From: Sphingobium vermicomposti
GTDB lineage: Bacteria; Pseudomonadota; Alphaproteobacteria; Sphingomonadales; Sphingomonadaceae
Assembly (NCBI RefSeq): GCF_011762025.1
Contig: NZ_JAASQR010000002.1
Span: 558,001-622,000, forward strand
DNA: 64,000 bases
Direction: 5' to 3'
The notes below the pieces were generated by a model. The model was given only the letters and a program-made list of their open reading frames with translations, ran no database searches and was not told the DNA's origin. The position numbers and the translations under genes were made by a program. Shown in pieces: positions 1 to 8,057 of this stretch; positions within the stretch are counted from its first letter, which is position 1; each line of letters starts with the position of its first letter.

Positions 1-1
1 G

Positions 2-859
2 ATCGCGCGCCGCAGATTCGAACCGGTAGCGACGCCGGTTCATCCCCTGGTGCTCAAAGCTCGCGCGGTAGCGGCCAGCGTGCTGCCGACCATATTGATG
101 GTCGGCGGACTGCTGTTGTTCTGGCAGATATTATGCGGTTCACCGGACTCGAATTTCCCCAGCCCGCTCAAGGTCTGGCAGGAAAGCCATGACGTCATCA
201 TGCACCCACTAAAGGGCGTGGACATCGGCTTGACCCACTTCAGCATTCAGGCAGCGGGCGATGTCGGGATTGCCGGTCATATATTGACCAGCCTCAGCCG
301 TGTCCTCTTCGGCTACAGCATCGCGGCGGTGGTGGGCGTCGGCCTGGGCATATTGATCGGCCAAAGCGTCTTTGCCTTCCGCGCGCTGGACCCGCTGTTC
401 CAGGTGTTGCGAACGGTGCCGCCGCTCGCCTGGTTGCCGATCAGCCTCGCCATCTTCCAACAGGCGCATCCTTCGGCGATCTTCCTGATCTGCATCACCG
501 CGGTCTGGCCGATCATCCTCAACACCGCTGCGGGGGTTCAAACCATTCCGACCGCCTATCGCAACGTCGCGAAAGTGCTGGCGCTTAACCCCATCGAATA
601 TTTCACCCGCATCATGCTGCCCGCGACCGTGCCGCACATGTTCACCGGCCTGCGCATCGGCGTCGGCATGAGCTGGCTGGCCATCGTCGCGGCTGAGATG
701 GTGCAGGGCGGCACCGGCGTCGGCTTCTTCATCTGGGACAGTTACAACAGCTCGCTGCTCACCGACACGATCGTGGCGCTGGTCTGGATCGGCATGGTCG
801 GCTTTGCGCTGGACCGCATCGTTGCCCTGGCCGGGCGCATCATCGGCCGGGCCGGTTGA
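2..859 (+). CDS. ABC transporter permease, nitrate/taurine type (5' partial)
   Basis: Inner-membrane permease of a nitrate/sulfonate/taurine-type ABC importer. The reading frame is open to the first base of the window with no stop, so the true start is probably upstream; an in-frame GTG at 50 is the first candidate inside the window. At least five hydrophobic segments are visible. The cytoplasmic coupling loop is recognisable as AYRNVAKVLALNPIEYF followed by a Gly-rich helix ending in AEM, which is typical of the NtrB/SsuC/TauC branch of the family. The ATPase partner begins 14 bases after the stop. The substrate-binding protein is not in the window and would be expected upstream. Substrate (nitrate, sulfonate, taurine, other) cannot be told from this sequence. 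Confidence 0.9.
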   Translation: MARRRFEPVATPVHPLVLKARAVAASVLPTILMVGGLLLFWQILCGSPDSNFPSPLKVWQESHDVIMHPLKGVDIGLTHFSIQAAGDVGIAGHILTSLSRVLFGYSIAAVVGVGLGILIGQSVFAFRALDPLFQVLRTVPPLAWLPISLAIFQQAHPSAIFLICITAVWPIILNTAAGVQTIPTAYRNVAKVLALNPIEYFTRIMLPATVPHMFTGLRIGVGMSWLAIVAAEMVQGGTGVGFFIWDSYNSSLLTDTIVALVWIGMVGFALDRIVALAGRIIGRAG

Positions 860-873
860 AAGGAGACGGCATC

Positions 874-1677
874 ATGAAACAACGCAGCTATCTCGCGCTG
901 GAAGGCATCACCGTCGAATTCCCGACCAAGGCCGGCAGCTTCTGCGCCCTGGATGGCATCGACCTGGAAGTGGAAAAGGGCCAGTTCGTCGCGCTGATCG
1001 GCCATTCGGGCTGCGGCAAGTCGACGCTGCTCAACGCAGTCGCAGGCTTGGTCAAGCCCACCAGGGGCGTGATCCTTCTCGATGGAGAAGCGATCGATAA
1101 GCCCGGACCGGACCGCGCCGTCGTGTTCCAGGATCATTCGCTGCTGCCATGGCTGACGGTGGAGGAGAATGTCCGCCTGGCCGTCGACAAGACGGCGGGC
1201 GGCAAGAACAAGGCAGAGCGCAAGGATTGGGTCATGCACAATCTGGATCTGGTGCAAATGGCCCATGCCGCTACCAAGCGTCCCGGCGAGTTGTCAGGCG
1301 GCATGAAACAGCGTGTCGGCATCGCCCGTGCCATCGCGATGAACCCGCGCGTGCTGTTGATGGATGAGCCTTTCGGCGCTCTGGATGCGTTGACGCGGGC
1401 CGCGCTTCAGGACGTGGTCATGGATCTTCAGGCGCGGCTCAACAACACGGTGCTGATGATCACCCATGACGTCGATGAAGCCGTGCTGCTGGCCGACCGC
1501 GTGGTGATGATGACCAATGGCCCGGCTGCACGCATCGGTGAAGACCTGACCGTACGCCCGGCCCGCCCGCGCAGTCGGCTCGAAGTCATCGACACGCCCG
1601 AATATGCCGAAGCGCGCTCCGCCGTCATTCATTTCCTGCATGAACGCTATCGTAATCCGGCGACGCTCGCCGCCTGA
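874..1677 (+). CDS. ABC transporter ATP-binding protein, nitrate/taurine type
   Basis: ATPase subunit that powers the importer whose permease lies just upstream. Walker A GHSGCGKST is at residues 43-51, the signature LSGGMKQR follows in the middle of the protein, and Walker B LLMDEPFGALD comes before the H-loop Asp/His (MITHDVDEA). Length of 267 residues is normal for SsuB/TauB/NtrD. The ATG at 874 was chosen over a TTG at 856 because AGGAG at 861-865 sits eight bases in front of it. It is co-transcribed with the permease (14-base gap) and perhaps with the outer-membrane protein 93 bases downstream. Confidence 0.93.
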   Translation: MKQRSYLALEGITVEFPTKAGSFCALDGIDLEVEKGQFVALIGHSGCGKSTLLNAVAGLVKPTRGVILLDGEAIDKPGPDRAVVFQDHSLLPWLTVEENVRLAVDKTAGGKNKAERKDWVMHNLDLVQMAHAATKRPGELSGGMKQRVGIARAIAMNPRVLLMDEPFGALDALTRAALQDVVMDLQARLNNTVLMITHDVDEAVLLADRVVMMTNGPAARIGEDLTVRPARPRSRLEVIDTPEYAEARSAVIHFLHERYRNPATLAA

Positions 1678-1770
1678 AATATAGGCCGTCCAACGAGGCG
1701 GCCAATGATTACCGGACAAGAGAGGATGTCCTGATCGGCCCAAAGCCATCGGGAGCAAAGAGGGGGAATT

Positions 1771-3042
1771 ATGCGTAAATTATGTTTGTTACTGTCGGCA
1801 TCCGCACTGGGAAGCGCCGCCACGCCAGCACTGGCGCAGGACGTCCTGTTCAAACCGATCATCGATGCGCGGCTGCGCTATGAAATGGCCGAGCAGGACG
1901 GTCCCTTGCCGCTTGTCAAAGACCGCGAAGCCAATGCCGTGACCATGCGGATGCGTGCAGGCGGCGAATTGTCGAAAGGCCCCTTTGCCTTCCTGGCCGA
2001 GGCCGAAGGGACGCTGGCAATCGACGAGGATTACAACAGCGGCGTTAACGGCAAGGCGCTCTATCCGATCGTGGCTGATCCCGAAACGGTCGAGGTAAAC
2101 CGCGTCCAGCTGCAATATCGTACCAAGCCGCTGATCGTCACCGTCGGTCGCCAGCGCATCAACCTGGATGACCAGCGCTTCGTCGGATCGGTCGCATGGC
2201 GTCAGAATGAGCAGACCTTCGACGCCCTGCGCGTCGAATATATGGGCGTGAAAAACCTGAAGGTCGATGTCACCTACGCCATTTCGGCCCGCACCATCTG
2301 GGGGATCGACGGCGGCAAGTTCGGTTCGTTCAACCGACCGACCAATATCGATGGCGACAACATCTTCGCCAATATTTCCTACAAGACGCAGTTCGGCACG
2401 CTGACGGGCTTTGCCTATCTAGTCGATCAGGATGAAGCCGTGCCCGCGCTGCTCCGCACCAGCAGCCAGACCTATGGCGCGCGATTTGCCGGGGCCATGC
2501 CGATCACGGGCAAGGTGAAGCTAAGCTATCTGGCCAGCTACGCGCGGCAGAGCGACTATGCGAAAAATCCCGTCGACTATGCCGCCGATTTTGCGACGGC
2601 TGAACTGGGACTGGAGGTTGCGGCGTTCAAGCTGACGGCAGGATATGAGCTGCTGGGGTCTGACAAGGATGCAACCGGGATCGCCGGAGGCTTCGCATTC
2701 CAGACGCCATTTGCCACGCTGCACAAGTTCAACGGCTGGGCCGACAAGTTCCTGACGACGCCCGGCGCCGGCATCCAGGACCAATATGCCAGCATCGCCT
2801 ACACCGTGCCCAAGATCGGCACAGCAGGCCCGCTGGTCGCGTCCTTCATCTTCCACCGCCTCAGCAGCGACCGCCAGTCGATCCACTATGGCGACGAATA
2901 TAACGCCCAGGTGACGCTCAAGATCAACAAGCATCTGAGCGCATTGGTGAAATATGCCGACTATCAACGGAAGGGCATCGCCAGCTTCGTCGGTGACACC
3001 GACACGCGCAAATTCTGGGCGCAGATCGACTACGCGTTGTAA
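1771..3042 (+). CDS. Outer-membrane beta-barrel protein, alginate-export/porin-like
   Basis: A 423-residue protein with a cleavable signal peptide (Ala-rich, likely cut after ALAQ near residue 23) and alternating amphipathic strands throughout, resembling the alginate-export (AlgE-like) barrel family. Features of that family include the VTVGRQRINLDDQRFVG segment near residue 125. It ends in a strand rich in aromatic residues, as barrels do. A purine-rich ribosome site (AGGGGG at 1761-1766) precedes the ATG. Its place directly behind an ABC importer suggests it is the outer-membrane pore for the same small substrate; that link is inferred from position. There is no TonB plug domain, so it is not a TonB-dependent receptor. 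Confidence 0.82.
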   Translation: MRKLCLLLSASALGSAATPALAQDVLFKPIIDARLRYEMAEQDGPLPLVKDREANAVTMRMRAGGELSKGPFAFLAEAEGTLAIDEDYNSGVNGKALYPIVADPETVEVNRVQLQYRTKPLIVTVGRQRINLDDQRFVGSVAWRQNEQTFDALRVEYMGVKNLKVDVTYAISARTIWGIDGGKFGSFNRPTNIDGDNIFANISYKTQFGTLTGFAYLVDQDEAVPALLRTSSQTYGARFAGAMPITGKVKLSYLASYARQSDYAKNPVDYAADFATAELGLEVAAFKLTAGYELLGSDKDATGIAGGFAFQTPFATLHKFNGWADKFLTTPGAGIQDQYASIAYTVPKIGTAGPLVASFIFHRLSSDRQSIHYGDEYNAQVTLKINKHLSALVKYADYQRKGIASFVGDTDTRKFWAQIDYAL

Positions 3043-3062
3043 ACTTTAGGAATTGAAACGGG

Positions 3063-3098
3063 ACGCCGTCGCGGAGCCACGAGGCTGCGCGGCGGCGT
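3063..3098 (+). terminator. Hairpin after the barrel gene
   Basis: An 11-bp outer stem (ACGCCGTCGCG against CGCGGCGGCGT, one G-U) continues through a mismatch into a 4-bp inner stem with an ACGA loop. It lies 20 bases after the stop of the barrel gene. There is no T-run after it, so it could be a factor-dependent terminator or an mRNA 3' stabiliser. Confidence 0.5.
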
Positions 3099-3149
3099 TG
3101 TCGTATCTGCAATACGCCCTGATTCCCGGCGTGTGGTTAGTCGAAACCA

Positions 3150-3243
3150 CCCCGTTCGGGCTGAGCTTGTCGAAGCCTTCTCCTTCCTTCTAACGCTCGG
3201 CCTGAAGAAGTAGAGCCCTTCGACAGGCTCAGGGCGAACGGGG
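3150..3243. repeat. Interspersed palindromic repeat, copy 1
   Basis: Two 29-base arms (3150-3178 and 3215-3243) are imperfect inverted copies of CCCCGTTCGCCCTGAGC followed by TGTCGAAGG. They are separated by a 36-base spacer. A diverged relative lies between hslV and hslU. Elements with this core are, as I recall, scattered in many sphingomonad genomes. The rest of 3043-3342 holds no convincing gene. Confidence 0.8.
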
Positions 3244-3342
3244 ACGCATGATGAATAAAGCTTTCCTTTGGGTTGGTCAGGGTGACTAGGGGGGCGTTCG
3301 GGAGGATGGCTTCGGCCATTCTCGGTCGCTCCCCCGCTTTTT

Positions 3343-4050
3343 TCAAAAAGGCACTTCATCAGCTTCTTCTTCCAAGGGCCAGATGGCGTCCGCAGCTACC
3401 CTGAGGCGCTCATTTTCATACCCTGCGATTACGAAGCGGGCAGCAGTAACGAAATCTGACGGCTGGCTCCGACCAGTCACCATGCCCTCGTCGCTGTGAT
3501 ATGGCACCTTCACAAGATGGGTCGAAGCCGCTGAATATAGCGCCAACCCGGCACGTTCGAGGTCAGACAGCTGGGCGTTGAGGTTCGCGATTGTCTCTAG
3601 CCGCTCAAGGAGCGAGGTGAACCGGAGCGGCGGGAGATTGTATTGATCCCAGGGGTCTCGCAAGAGCTTTTCAATGGTTCCTATGATTGCTCTAAGGTAT
3701 GGCATGTTTTCCGGCGTGGGCGGTGCAGTGCAGCCCAGAGAGGCCATGGTCGCCCGCTCCAACAGGGATACTATCGTTTCGGCGGACTCGACGCGCTTCA
3801 ACACCTGCATCTGAGCCTGTTCAACCTCCTGCTCAGGCTCAACATCATTTGCAGCATCGGTCTTTAAAAGGCCGACTACAGGCACACCGAGGGCTGCTGC
3901 AAGATCGGCCAGCGTCTCATGGCGGACTGGCTCACCATTCTCTGCGCGTTGGACCGTTCGCACGTTTACCCGAGCTTGGTGAGCAAGCGCCTCCTGCGTC
4001 ATAGCTCGCCGGTCTCGGGCACTTTTCATCTTCGTCGCGTCGATCATCAT
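3343..4050 (-). CDS. XRE-type helix-turn-helix protein of unknown role
   Basis: A 235-residue protein with an N-terminal XRE/Cro-like DNA-binding domain (residues about 8-58). The helix-turn-helix reads MTQEALAHQARVNVRTVQR, followed by the ENGEPV turn. The remaining 170 residues are mostly helical with no family I recognise; they end in an acidic stretch EEEADEVPF. The ATG at 4050 was chosen because AGGAG lies eight bases upstream; the frame stays open to 4230 but that stretch is the repeat array, not protein. Codon use looks less GC-biased than in neighbours. It sits directly downstream of the 3' end of tRNA-Pro, a common place for acquired DNA, but no integrase is present. It probably controls its own transcription through the repeats upstream. 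Confidence 0.8.
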   Translation of the reverse strand: MMIDATKMKSARDRRAMTQEALAHQARVNVRTVQRAENGEPVRHETLADLAAALGVPVVGLLKTDAANDVEPEQEVEQAQMQVLKRVESAETIVSLLERATMASLGCTAPPTPENMPYLRAIIGTIEKLLRDPWDQYNLPPLRFTSLLERLETIANLNAQLSDLERAGLALYSAASTHLVKVPYHSDEGMVTGRSQPSDFVTAARFVIAGYENERLRVAADAIWPLEEEADEVPF

Positions 4051-4094
4051 TTCCGCATCTCCTTCGAGTGTGGAAGCATCCTGCGTCGGCATCG

Positions 4095-4208
4095 CCCGAC
4101 AATACCACGGCAGTAGCACGACTCTGAGACGACAGGAAACCGACGATAAACCGACAGTACTTGGGATAACCCGACAATAACCCGACAGCCTGGCGCTTAC
4201 CCGACAGT
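4095..4208. promoter_or_regulatory. Helically phased CCGACA repeat array
   Basis: Copies of (A)CCGACA(A/G) in the same orientation have cores starting at 4096, 4129 (ACGACA), 4140 (CCGACG), 4151, 4171, 4182 and 4201. Spacings are 33, 11, 11, 20, 11 and 19 bases, all close to whole turns of the helix, so the copies face roughly one side of the DNA. On the strand of the XRE gene the motif reads TGTCGGGT. The array occupies 45-158 bases upstream of the XRE start and is the likely operator and promoter region. Confidence 0.65.
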
Positions 4209-4280
4209 CTACGTGAATCTGCCCCACCAAACGGGTCAGATTTAGACACAGCTAATTGAAAAGAATGAGTTTTCTGAAAG

Positions 4281-4357
<77 letters not shown>

Positions 4358-4437
4358 ACGTGGGCGCCTTAGCGGTGAAGTTGGCCTGCCGTCAATCGAA
4401 CATGGACGGCAAAAGTTATTACAGACCAGCCACAACG

Positions 4438-4469
4438 AAAAAGGGCGGACCGTTTGACGGCCCGCCCTT
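4438..4469 (-). terminator. Rho-independent terminator of the lipoprotein gene
   Basis: A 12-bp stem (4441-4452 with 4458-4469, one G-U pair) with a 5-base loop is followed on the minus strand by a short T-run. It starts 24 bases after the stop of the small lipoprotein gene. Confidence 0.7.
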
Positions 4470-4492
4470 CGAAAATCTCGCTGACGCGAAGA

Positions 4493-4702
4493 TTATTCGG
4501 CAGCGTTCGCAGCAGCGTTCGCGGCGTTGTCAGCAGCGTTGTCGGCTGCGTTTGCAGCGTTGTCGGCTGCGTTGGCAGCGTTTTCGACGACGTTTTCGAC
4601 AACAGCGTTCGAAGCGTTCGCGGTTTCGTTGGCCGGCTTCTCACCGCAAGCGGCGAGGGCCATCAGGCCGGCCGAAGCGAAAACAACAGCGATCTTCTTC
4701 AT
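4493..4702 (-). CDS. Small Asn/Ala-repeat lipoprotein
   Basis: A 69-residue secreted lipoprotein. The signal peptide begins MKKIAVVFASAG and the lipobox LAAC puts the lipidated Cys at residue 19. The 50-residue mature part after the Cys is built almost only from Asn, Ala, Asp, Glu and Val, in repeats of NAAD and NAAN (residues about 41-69). This pattern should form one long Ala-faced helix, perhaps a coiled coil like a small Lpp. GGGAG lies eight bases before the ATG at 4702, and a terminator follows the stop, so it is a complete single-gene unit. The frame is open further upstream to 4828, but that extension lacks a ribosome site. Function unknown; an envelope structural or stress role is a guess. 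Confidence 0.85.
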   Translation of the reverse strand: MKKIAVVFASAGLMALAACGEKPANETANASNAVVENVVENAANAADNAANAADNAADNAANAAANAAE

Positions 4703-5150
4703 TTGTACGGCTCCCATAGCATATTGCCGCGTCGGCACGTCTATGACGTCACCTACGCGAGCGACCCGCATTAACGTGTGCGCTGCACAAATCAATGCTT
4801 TTCTGTGTCGGTGAAGTGACGGAATCACGCGACCGGATGTTGTCTACTATATAAGTCCACTTATTGGCCAGCGATTCCGGCACGCAAATCCCTCGGCTCT
4901 TCCGCAGGTGAACGGGATTATACGGGAAGCGCGTAAGCGTCCCCGAATCGCCTCCACGGCATCGCTGGGCGCCGCATGGCCAGCGGTGGGGCAGGGCGGC
5001 GGCATCCTGGCAACAGCATAGGCCGCGTCAACGATCCGATTTTCTGCATGGGTGAAGGCGTCACCGCGCACCGCCCATTTGCCAATGCGCCCCGCCTTCG
5101 CTAACTCCGGCGCGATTTCCCCTGTCTTATCCTTCGGAGCTGCTTCAGCC
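4703..5150. other. Intergenic region between divergent genes
   Basis: About 450 bases separate the lipoprotein gene (minus) from ettA (plus) and must carry both promoters. A perfect TGACGTCA palindrome lies at 4744-4751, about 42 bases before the lipoprotein start. An AT-rich TATATAA patch lies near 4850. A 101-codon minus-strand frame (4847-5152) is present but unconvincing. No RNA gene was recognised. Confidence 0.6.
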
Positions 5151-6836
5151 ATGTCCGCCTCGTCTCAATACGCTTACGTCATGAAGAACATGACCAAGAG
5201 CTTTCCCGGCGCTCAGAAGCCGGTGCTCAGTGGCATCAACCTGCAATTTTATCGCGGAGCCAAGATTGGCATCGTCGGTCCCAACGGCGCGGGTAAATCC
5301 ACGCTGATCAAGATCATGGCCGGGATCGACAAGGATTTCACCGGCGAAGCATGGCCGGGTGAAAATATCAGCGTCGGTTATCTGGCGCAGGAACCGCAGC
5401 TCGATCCGACTAAGACGGTGTTGGAAAACGTCAAGGATGGCGCACGGGAGACGGCCGACAAGCTCGAACGCTTCAACGAAATCGGCATGATCATGGCCGA
5501 CCCGCCAGAGGACGTCGATTTCGACGCCCTGATGGAAGAAATGGGCACGTTGCAGGAACAGATCGACGCGGTCGACGGCTGGACGCTCGACAACCAGCTT
5601 GAAATCGCGATGGAAGCGCTGCGTTGCCCGCCTTCGGACTGGCCCGTAGACAGCCTGTCGGGCGGTGAAAAGCGCCGCATCGCGCTCACCCGCCTGCTGA
5701 TCCAGAAGCCGGACATCCTGCTGCTCGACGAACCGACCAACCATCTGGATGCCGAAAGCGTCGAATGGCTTGAAAACCATCTGAAGGAATATGCGGGCGC
5801 GGTGCTGATGATCACCCACGACCGCTATTTCCTGGACAATGTGGTCGGCTGGATCCTCGAACTCGATCGCGGGAAATATTTTCCCTACGAAGGCAACTAC
5901 TCCACCTATCTGGAAAAGAAGTCCAAGCGGATGGAGCAGGAGGACCGGGAGGCCACTGGCCGCCAGAAGGCCATCAATGACGAGCTGGAATGGATTCGTG
6001 CTGGCGTCAAAGGCCGGCAAACCAAGTCCAAGGCGCGTATCAAGAAGTTTGAGGAACTGGTCTCCGGTCAGGAAAACCGTTCCCCCGGCAAGGCGCAGAT
6101 CGTCATTCAGGTGCCGGAGCGGCTGGGCGGCAAGGTGATTGAGTTCAAGGGCATTTCCAAGGCCTATGGCGACAAGCTGCTTTTTGAGGACCTCTCCTTC
6201 CTGTTGCCGCCGGGCGGAATCGTCGGCGTGATCGGGCCGAACGGCGCGGGCAAGTCGACCCTGTTCAAGATCATCACCGGCCAGGAACAGCCCGATTCGG
6301 GTGAGGTCGACATCGGCTCGACCGTGCGCCTGGGCTATGTCGACCAGAGCCGCGATCATCTCGACCCGTCAAAGAACGTCTGGGAAGAAGTGTCCGACGG
6401 CCTGGATTATGTGAAGGTCAACGGCCACGACATGTCGACCCGTGCCTATGTCGGCGCGTTTAACTTCAAGGGGCAGGACCAGCAGAAAAATGTCGGCAAG
6501 CTGTCGGGCGGTGAACGCAACCGCGTCCACATCGCCAAGATGCTGAAAAAGGGCGGCAACGTCCTGCTGCTCGACGAACCGACCAACGATCTTGACGTCG
6601 AAACGCTGGCCGCGCTGGAAGAAGCGATTGAAAATTTCGCGGGCTGCGCCGTGGTCATCAGCCATGACCGCTTCTTCCTCGATCGCCTGGCGACCCATAT
6701 CCTCGCCTTCGAAGGCGACAGCCATGTCGAATGGTTCGAAGGCAATTTCGCAATGTATGAAGAAGACAAGCGCCGCCGCCTGGGCGATGCGGCGGATCGT
6801 CCGACCCGCCTGGCCTACAAAAAGCTGACGCGCTGA
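5151..6836 (+). CDS. ettA: Energy-dependent translational throttle protein EttA (ABC-F)
   Basis: Cytosolic ABC-F ATPase that binds the ribosomal E site and gates the first elongation steps according to ATP/ADP level. Two ABC cassettes are visible. Each has Walker [10 protein letters not shown], then [13 protein letters not shown] in the first and [13 protein letters not shown] in the second, and Walker B LLLDEPTN. The Glu-rich/Lys-rich linker between them (around [12 protein letters not shown]) and the total of 561 residues match EttA (E. coli 555). ATG 5151 was chosen because the protein start [16 protein letters not shown] fits the family; the frame is open to 5052. It is monocistronic, with a strong terminator 110 bases on. 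Confidence 0.95.
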   Translation: MSASSQYAYVMKNMTKSFPGAQKPVLSGINLQFYRGAKIGIVGPNGAGKSTLIKIMAGIDKDFTGEAWPGENISVGYLAQEPQLDPTKTVLENVKDGARETADKLERFNEIGMIMADPPEDVDFDALMEEMGTLQEQIDAVDGWTLDNQLEIAMEALRCPPSDWPVDSLSGGEKRRIALTRLLIQKPDILLLDEPTNHLDAESVEWLENHLKEYAGAVLMITHDRYFLDNVVGWILELDRGKYFPYEGNYSTYLEKKSKRMEQEDREATGRQKAINDELEWIRAGVKGRQTKSKARIKKFEELVSGQENRSPGKAQIVIQVPERLGGKVIEFKGISKAYGDKLLFEDLSFLLPPGGIVGVIGPNGAGKSTLFKIITGQEQPDSGEVDIGSTVRLGYVDQSRDHLDPSKNVWEEVSDGLDYVKVNGHDMSTRAYVGAFNFKGQDQQKNVGKLSGGERNRVHIAKMLKKGGNVLLLDEPTNDLDVETLAALEEAIENFAGCAVVISHDRFFLDRLATHILAFEGDSHVEWFEGNFAMYEEDKRRRLGDAADRPTRLAYKKLTR

Positions 6837-6908
6837 TCAGCGATTGCATATCTTGCAAGAGCGGCATCTCTTTCCGCACTTGCGAAATAGTATGCTGCAT
6901 CGCACATA

Positions 6909-6931
6909 GAGGGTGCCTTTCAGGCATCCTC
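6909..6931 (+). terminator. Hairpin downstream of ettA
   Basis: GAGGGTGCC pairs with GGCATCCTC (one G-U) around a 5-base loop. No T-run follows, so it probably acts with the stronger terminator 15 bases downstream or protects the 3' end. Confidence 0.5.
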
Positions 6932-6945
6932 TCCTAAAACTTTCC

Positions 6946-6974
6946 GGCCGGTCCTTCGGGATCGGCCTTTTTTT
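6946..6974 (+). terminator. Rho-independent terminator of ettA
   Basis: GGCCGGTCC and GGATCGGCC form a 9-bp stem with a TTCG tetraloop, followed directly by seven T residues. Confidence 0.9.
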
Positions 6975-7017
6975 ATGTTCTGGCACCGACGCGCCTTCGC
7001 AGGAGCACAAAGCCCTC

Positions 7018-7299
7018 CTACCGGGTGGCGCGCTCCTGAAAGCTTCTCATTCCTTTGGGAACAACATCACCGGTTTCAATGTGTGAGACCTTGGCGGCCG
7101 ACGGGCCGTCATGGGCGAGCCTGATGAACTCATCGACCTGAGGCCCTAGGCCTTCAACCCAGGCTTCGACACTGCCATCGGTTCGATTGCGGACCCATCC
7201 GACAAGGCCAAGCGCGCGGGCGGTTTGCACTGTCCAATTGCGGTAGAACACGCCTTGCACCTTTCCCATGATCACAAGATGCCGGGCGATCAGGGTCAT
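7018..7299 (-). CDS. acyP: Acylphosphatase
   Basis: A 93-residue enzyme that hydrolyses the carboxyl-phosphate bond of acyl phosphates. The phosphate-binding loop GKVQGVFYRNW carries the catalytic Arg, and the downstream GWVRNRTDGSVE carries the catalytic Asn, both as in the family. The ATG at 7299 shares one base with the stop of the NYN gene (TGATG), which marks translational coupling and settles the start against an upstream in-frame ATG at 7320. It is the last gene of a three-gene unit with the NYN protein and carbonic anhydrase. Confidence 0.95.
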   Translation of the reverse strand: MTLIARHLVIMGKVQGVFYRNWTVQTARALGLVGWVRNRTDGSVEAWVEGLGPQVDEFIRLAHDGPSAAKVSHIETGDVVPKGMRSFQERATR

Positions 7300-8057
7300 C
7301 AGTGCACCCGCTTGATCCAAGCTTGCCCGTTCTCACGAGTCTCCACGATGAAATTCGGGATGGCCTGAACCAGATCGGACAGCCGCTTGAAACCGTAGTT
7401 ACGCACATCAAAACTGGAGCGATTGCCCACGCGTTGCCCTACAGGCCCCAAGGCAGCGAAGCCATTTTCGTCACGCTTGGCTGTGTCATACGCCTCAATG
7501 AGAAGCCTCACGACCTCATCATCCACCTTTTTGATGTCAGATTTGCCCCGATCAACAGCCGTCACCGTGTCTATGGCGTCGGGAAGAATGTCAGCAGTCG
7601 GGGCGGACAGCGAGCGGGCCAGCGCGGCAACGTCAATGAAGCGGGTGCATGCGCGCCGAAATCCTTCCGGCGTCTTGTCGGACCCGAAACCGTAGACGGC
7701 GATCCCCTGCTGGCGAATGCGGGTGACGAGAGGCGTGAAATCACTGTCGCTGGACATAAGGCCAAAGCCGGTAACACGCCCGCCCGCCATCAGGTCCATG
7801 GCGTCGATCGTCATCTTCATGTCGGTAGCGTTCTTGCCCTTGGTCAGGTCGAACTGCTGCTGCGTTTCGATGGCCTGGGTCACGGCCTGGTGCGCCCATC
7901 CCTTAAGGGCAGGCTTGCTCCAGTTGCCATATGCGCGGCGGATGTTGACCGTGCCCAATTCGGCCAGAACCGTGAGCACAGGGTCGAAATGGGCGGCGGA
8001 AGCGTTATCGGCGTCGATCAGCAAGGCAACATTGCCGCTGGGGATCGCCGATGACAT
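7299..8057 (-). CDS. NYN domain (LabA/DUF88-like) protein with OST-HTH/LOTUS domain
   Basis: A 252-residue protein with two parts. Residues about 9-150 form a NYN/PIN-like ribonuclease fold, with the acidic residues of ALLIDADN, the mid-domain DMKMTIDAMDLM and MSSDSDFTPLV matching the metal-binding Asp set. Residues about 175-250 form an OST-HTH (LOTUS) RNA-binding domain, with the GFKRLSDLVQAIPNFIV segment typical of it. This pair suggests an RNA-processing or RNA-decay enzyme. It overlaps the carbonic anhydrase stop by one base (TGATG at 8055-8059) and the acylphosphatase start likewise. The substrate is unknown. Confidence 0.88.
   Translation of the reverse strand: MSSAIPSGNVALLIDADNASAAHFDPVLTVLAELGTVNIRRAYGNWSKPALKGWAHQAVTQAIETQQQFDLTKGKNATDMKMTIDAMDLMAGGRVTGFGLMSSDSDFTPLVTRIRQQGIAVYGFGSDKTPEGFRRACTRFIDVAALARSLSAPTADILPDAIDTVTAVDRGKSDIKKVDDEVVRLLIEAYDTAKRDENGFAALGPVGQRVGNRSSFDVRNYGFKRLSDLVQAIPNFIVETRENGQAWIKRVH

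Noticed and set aside
3043..4280. Possible attachment-site duplication of the tRNA-Pro 3' end
   Set aside because: I looked for a second copy of the tRNA end in the flanking bases and found none; no integrase or excision gene is present.
4847..5152. 101-codon minus-strand frame in the ettA upstream gap
   Set aside because: Its start overlaps the ettA start, no ribosome site is seen and the composition is low in conserved-looking features. It is probably non-coding leader DNA.
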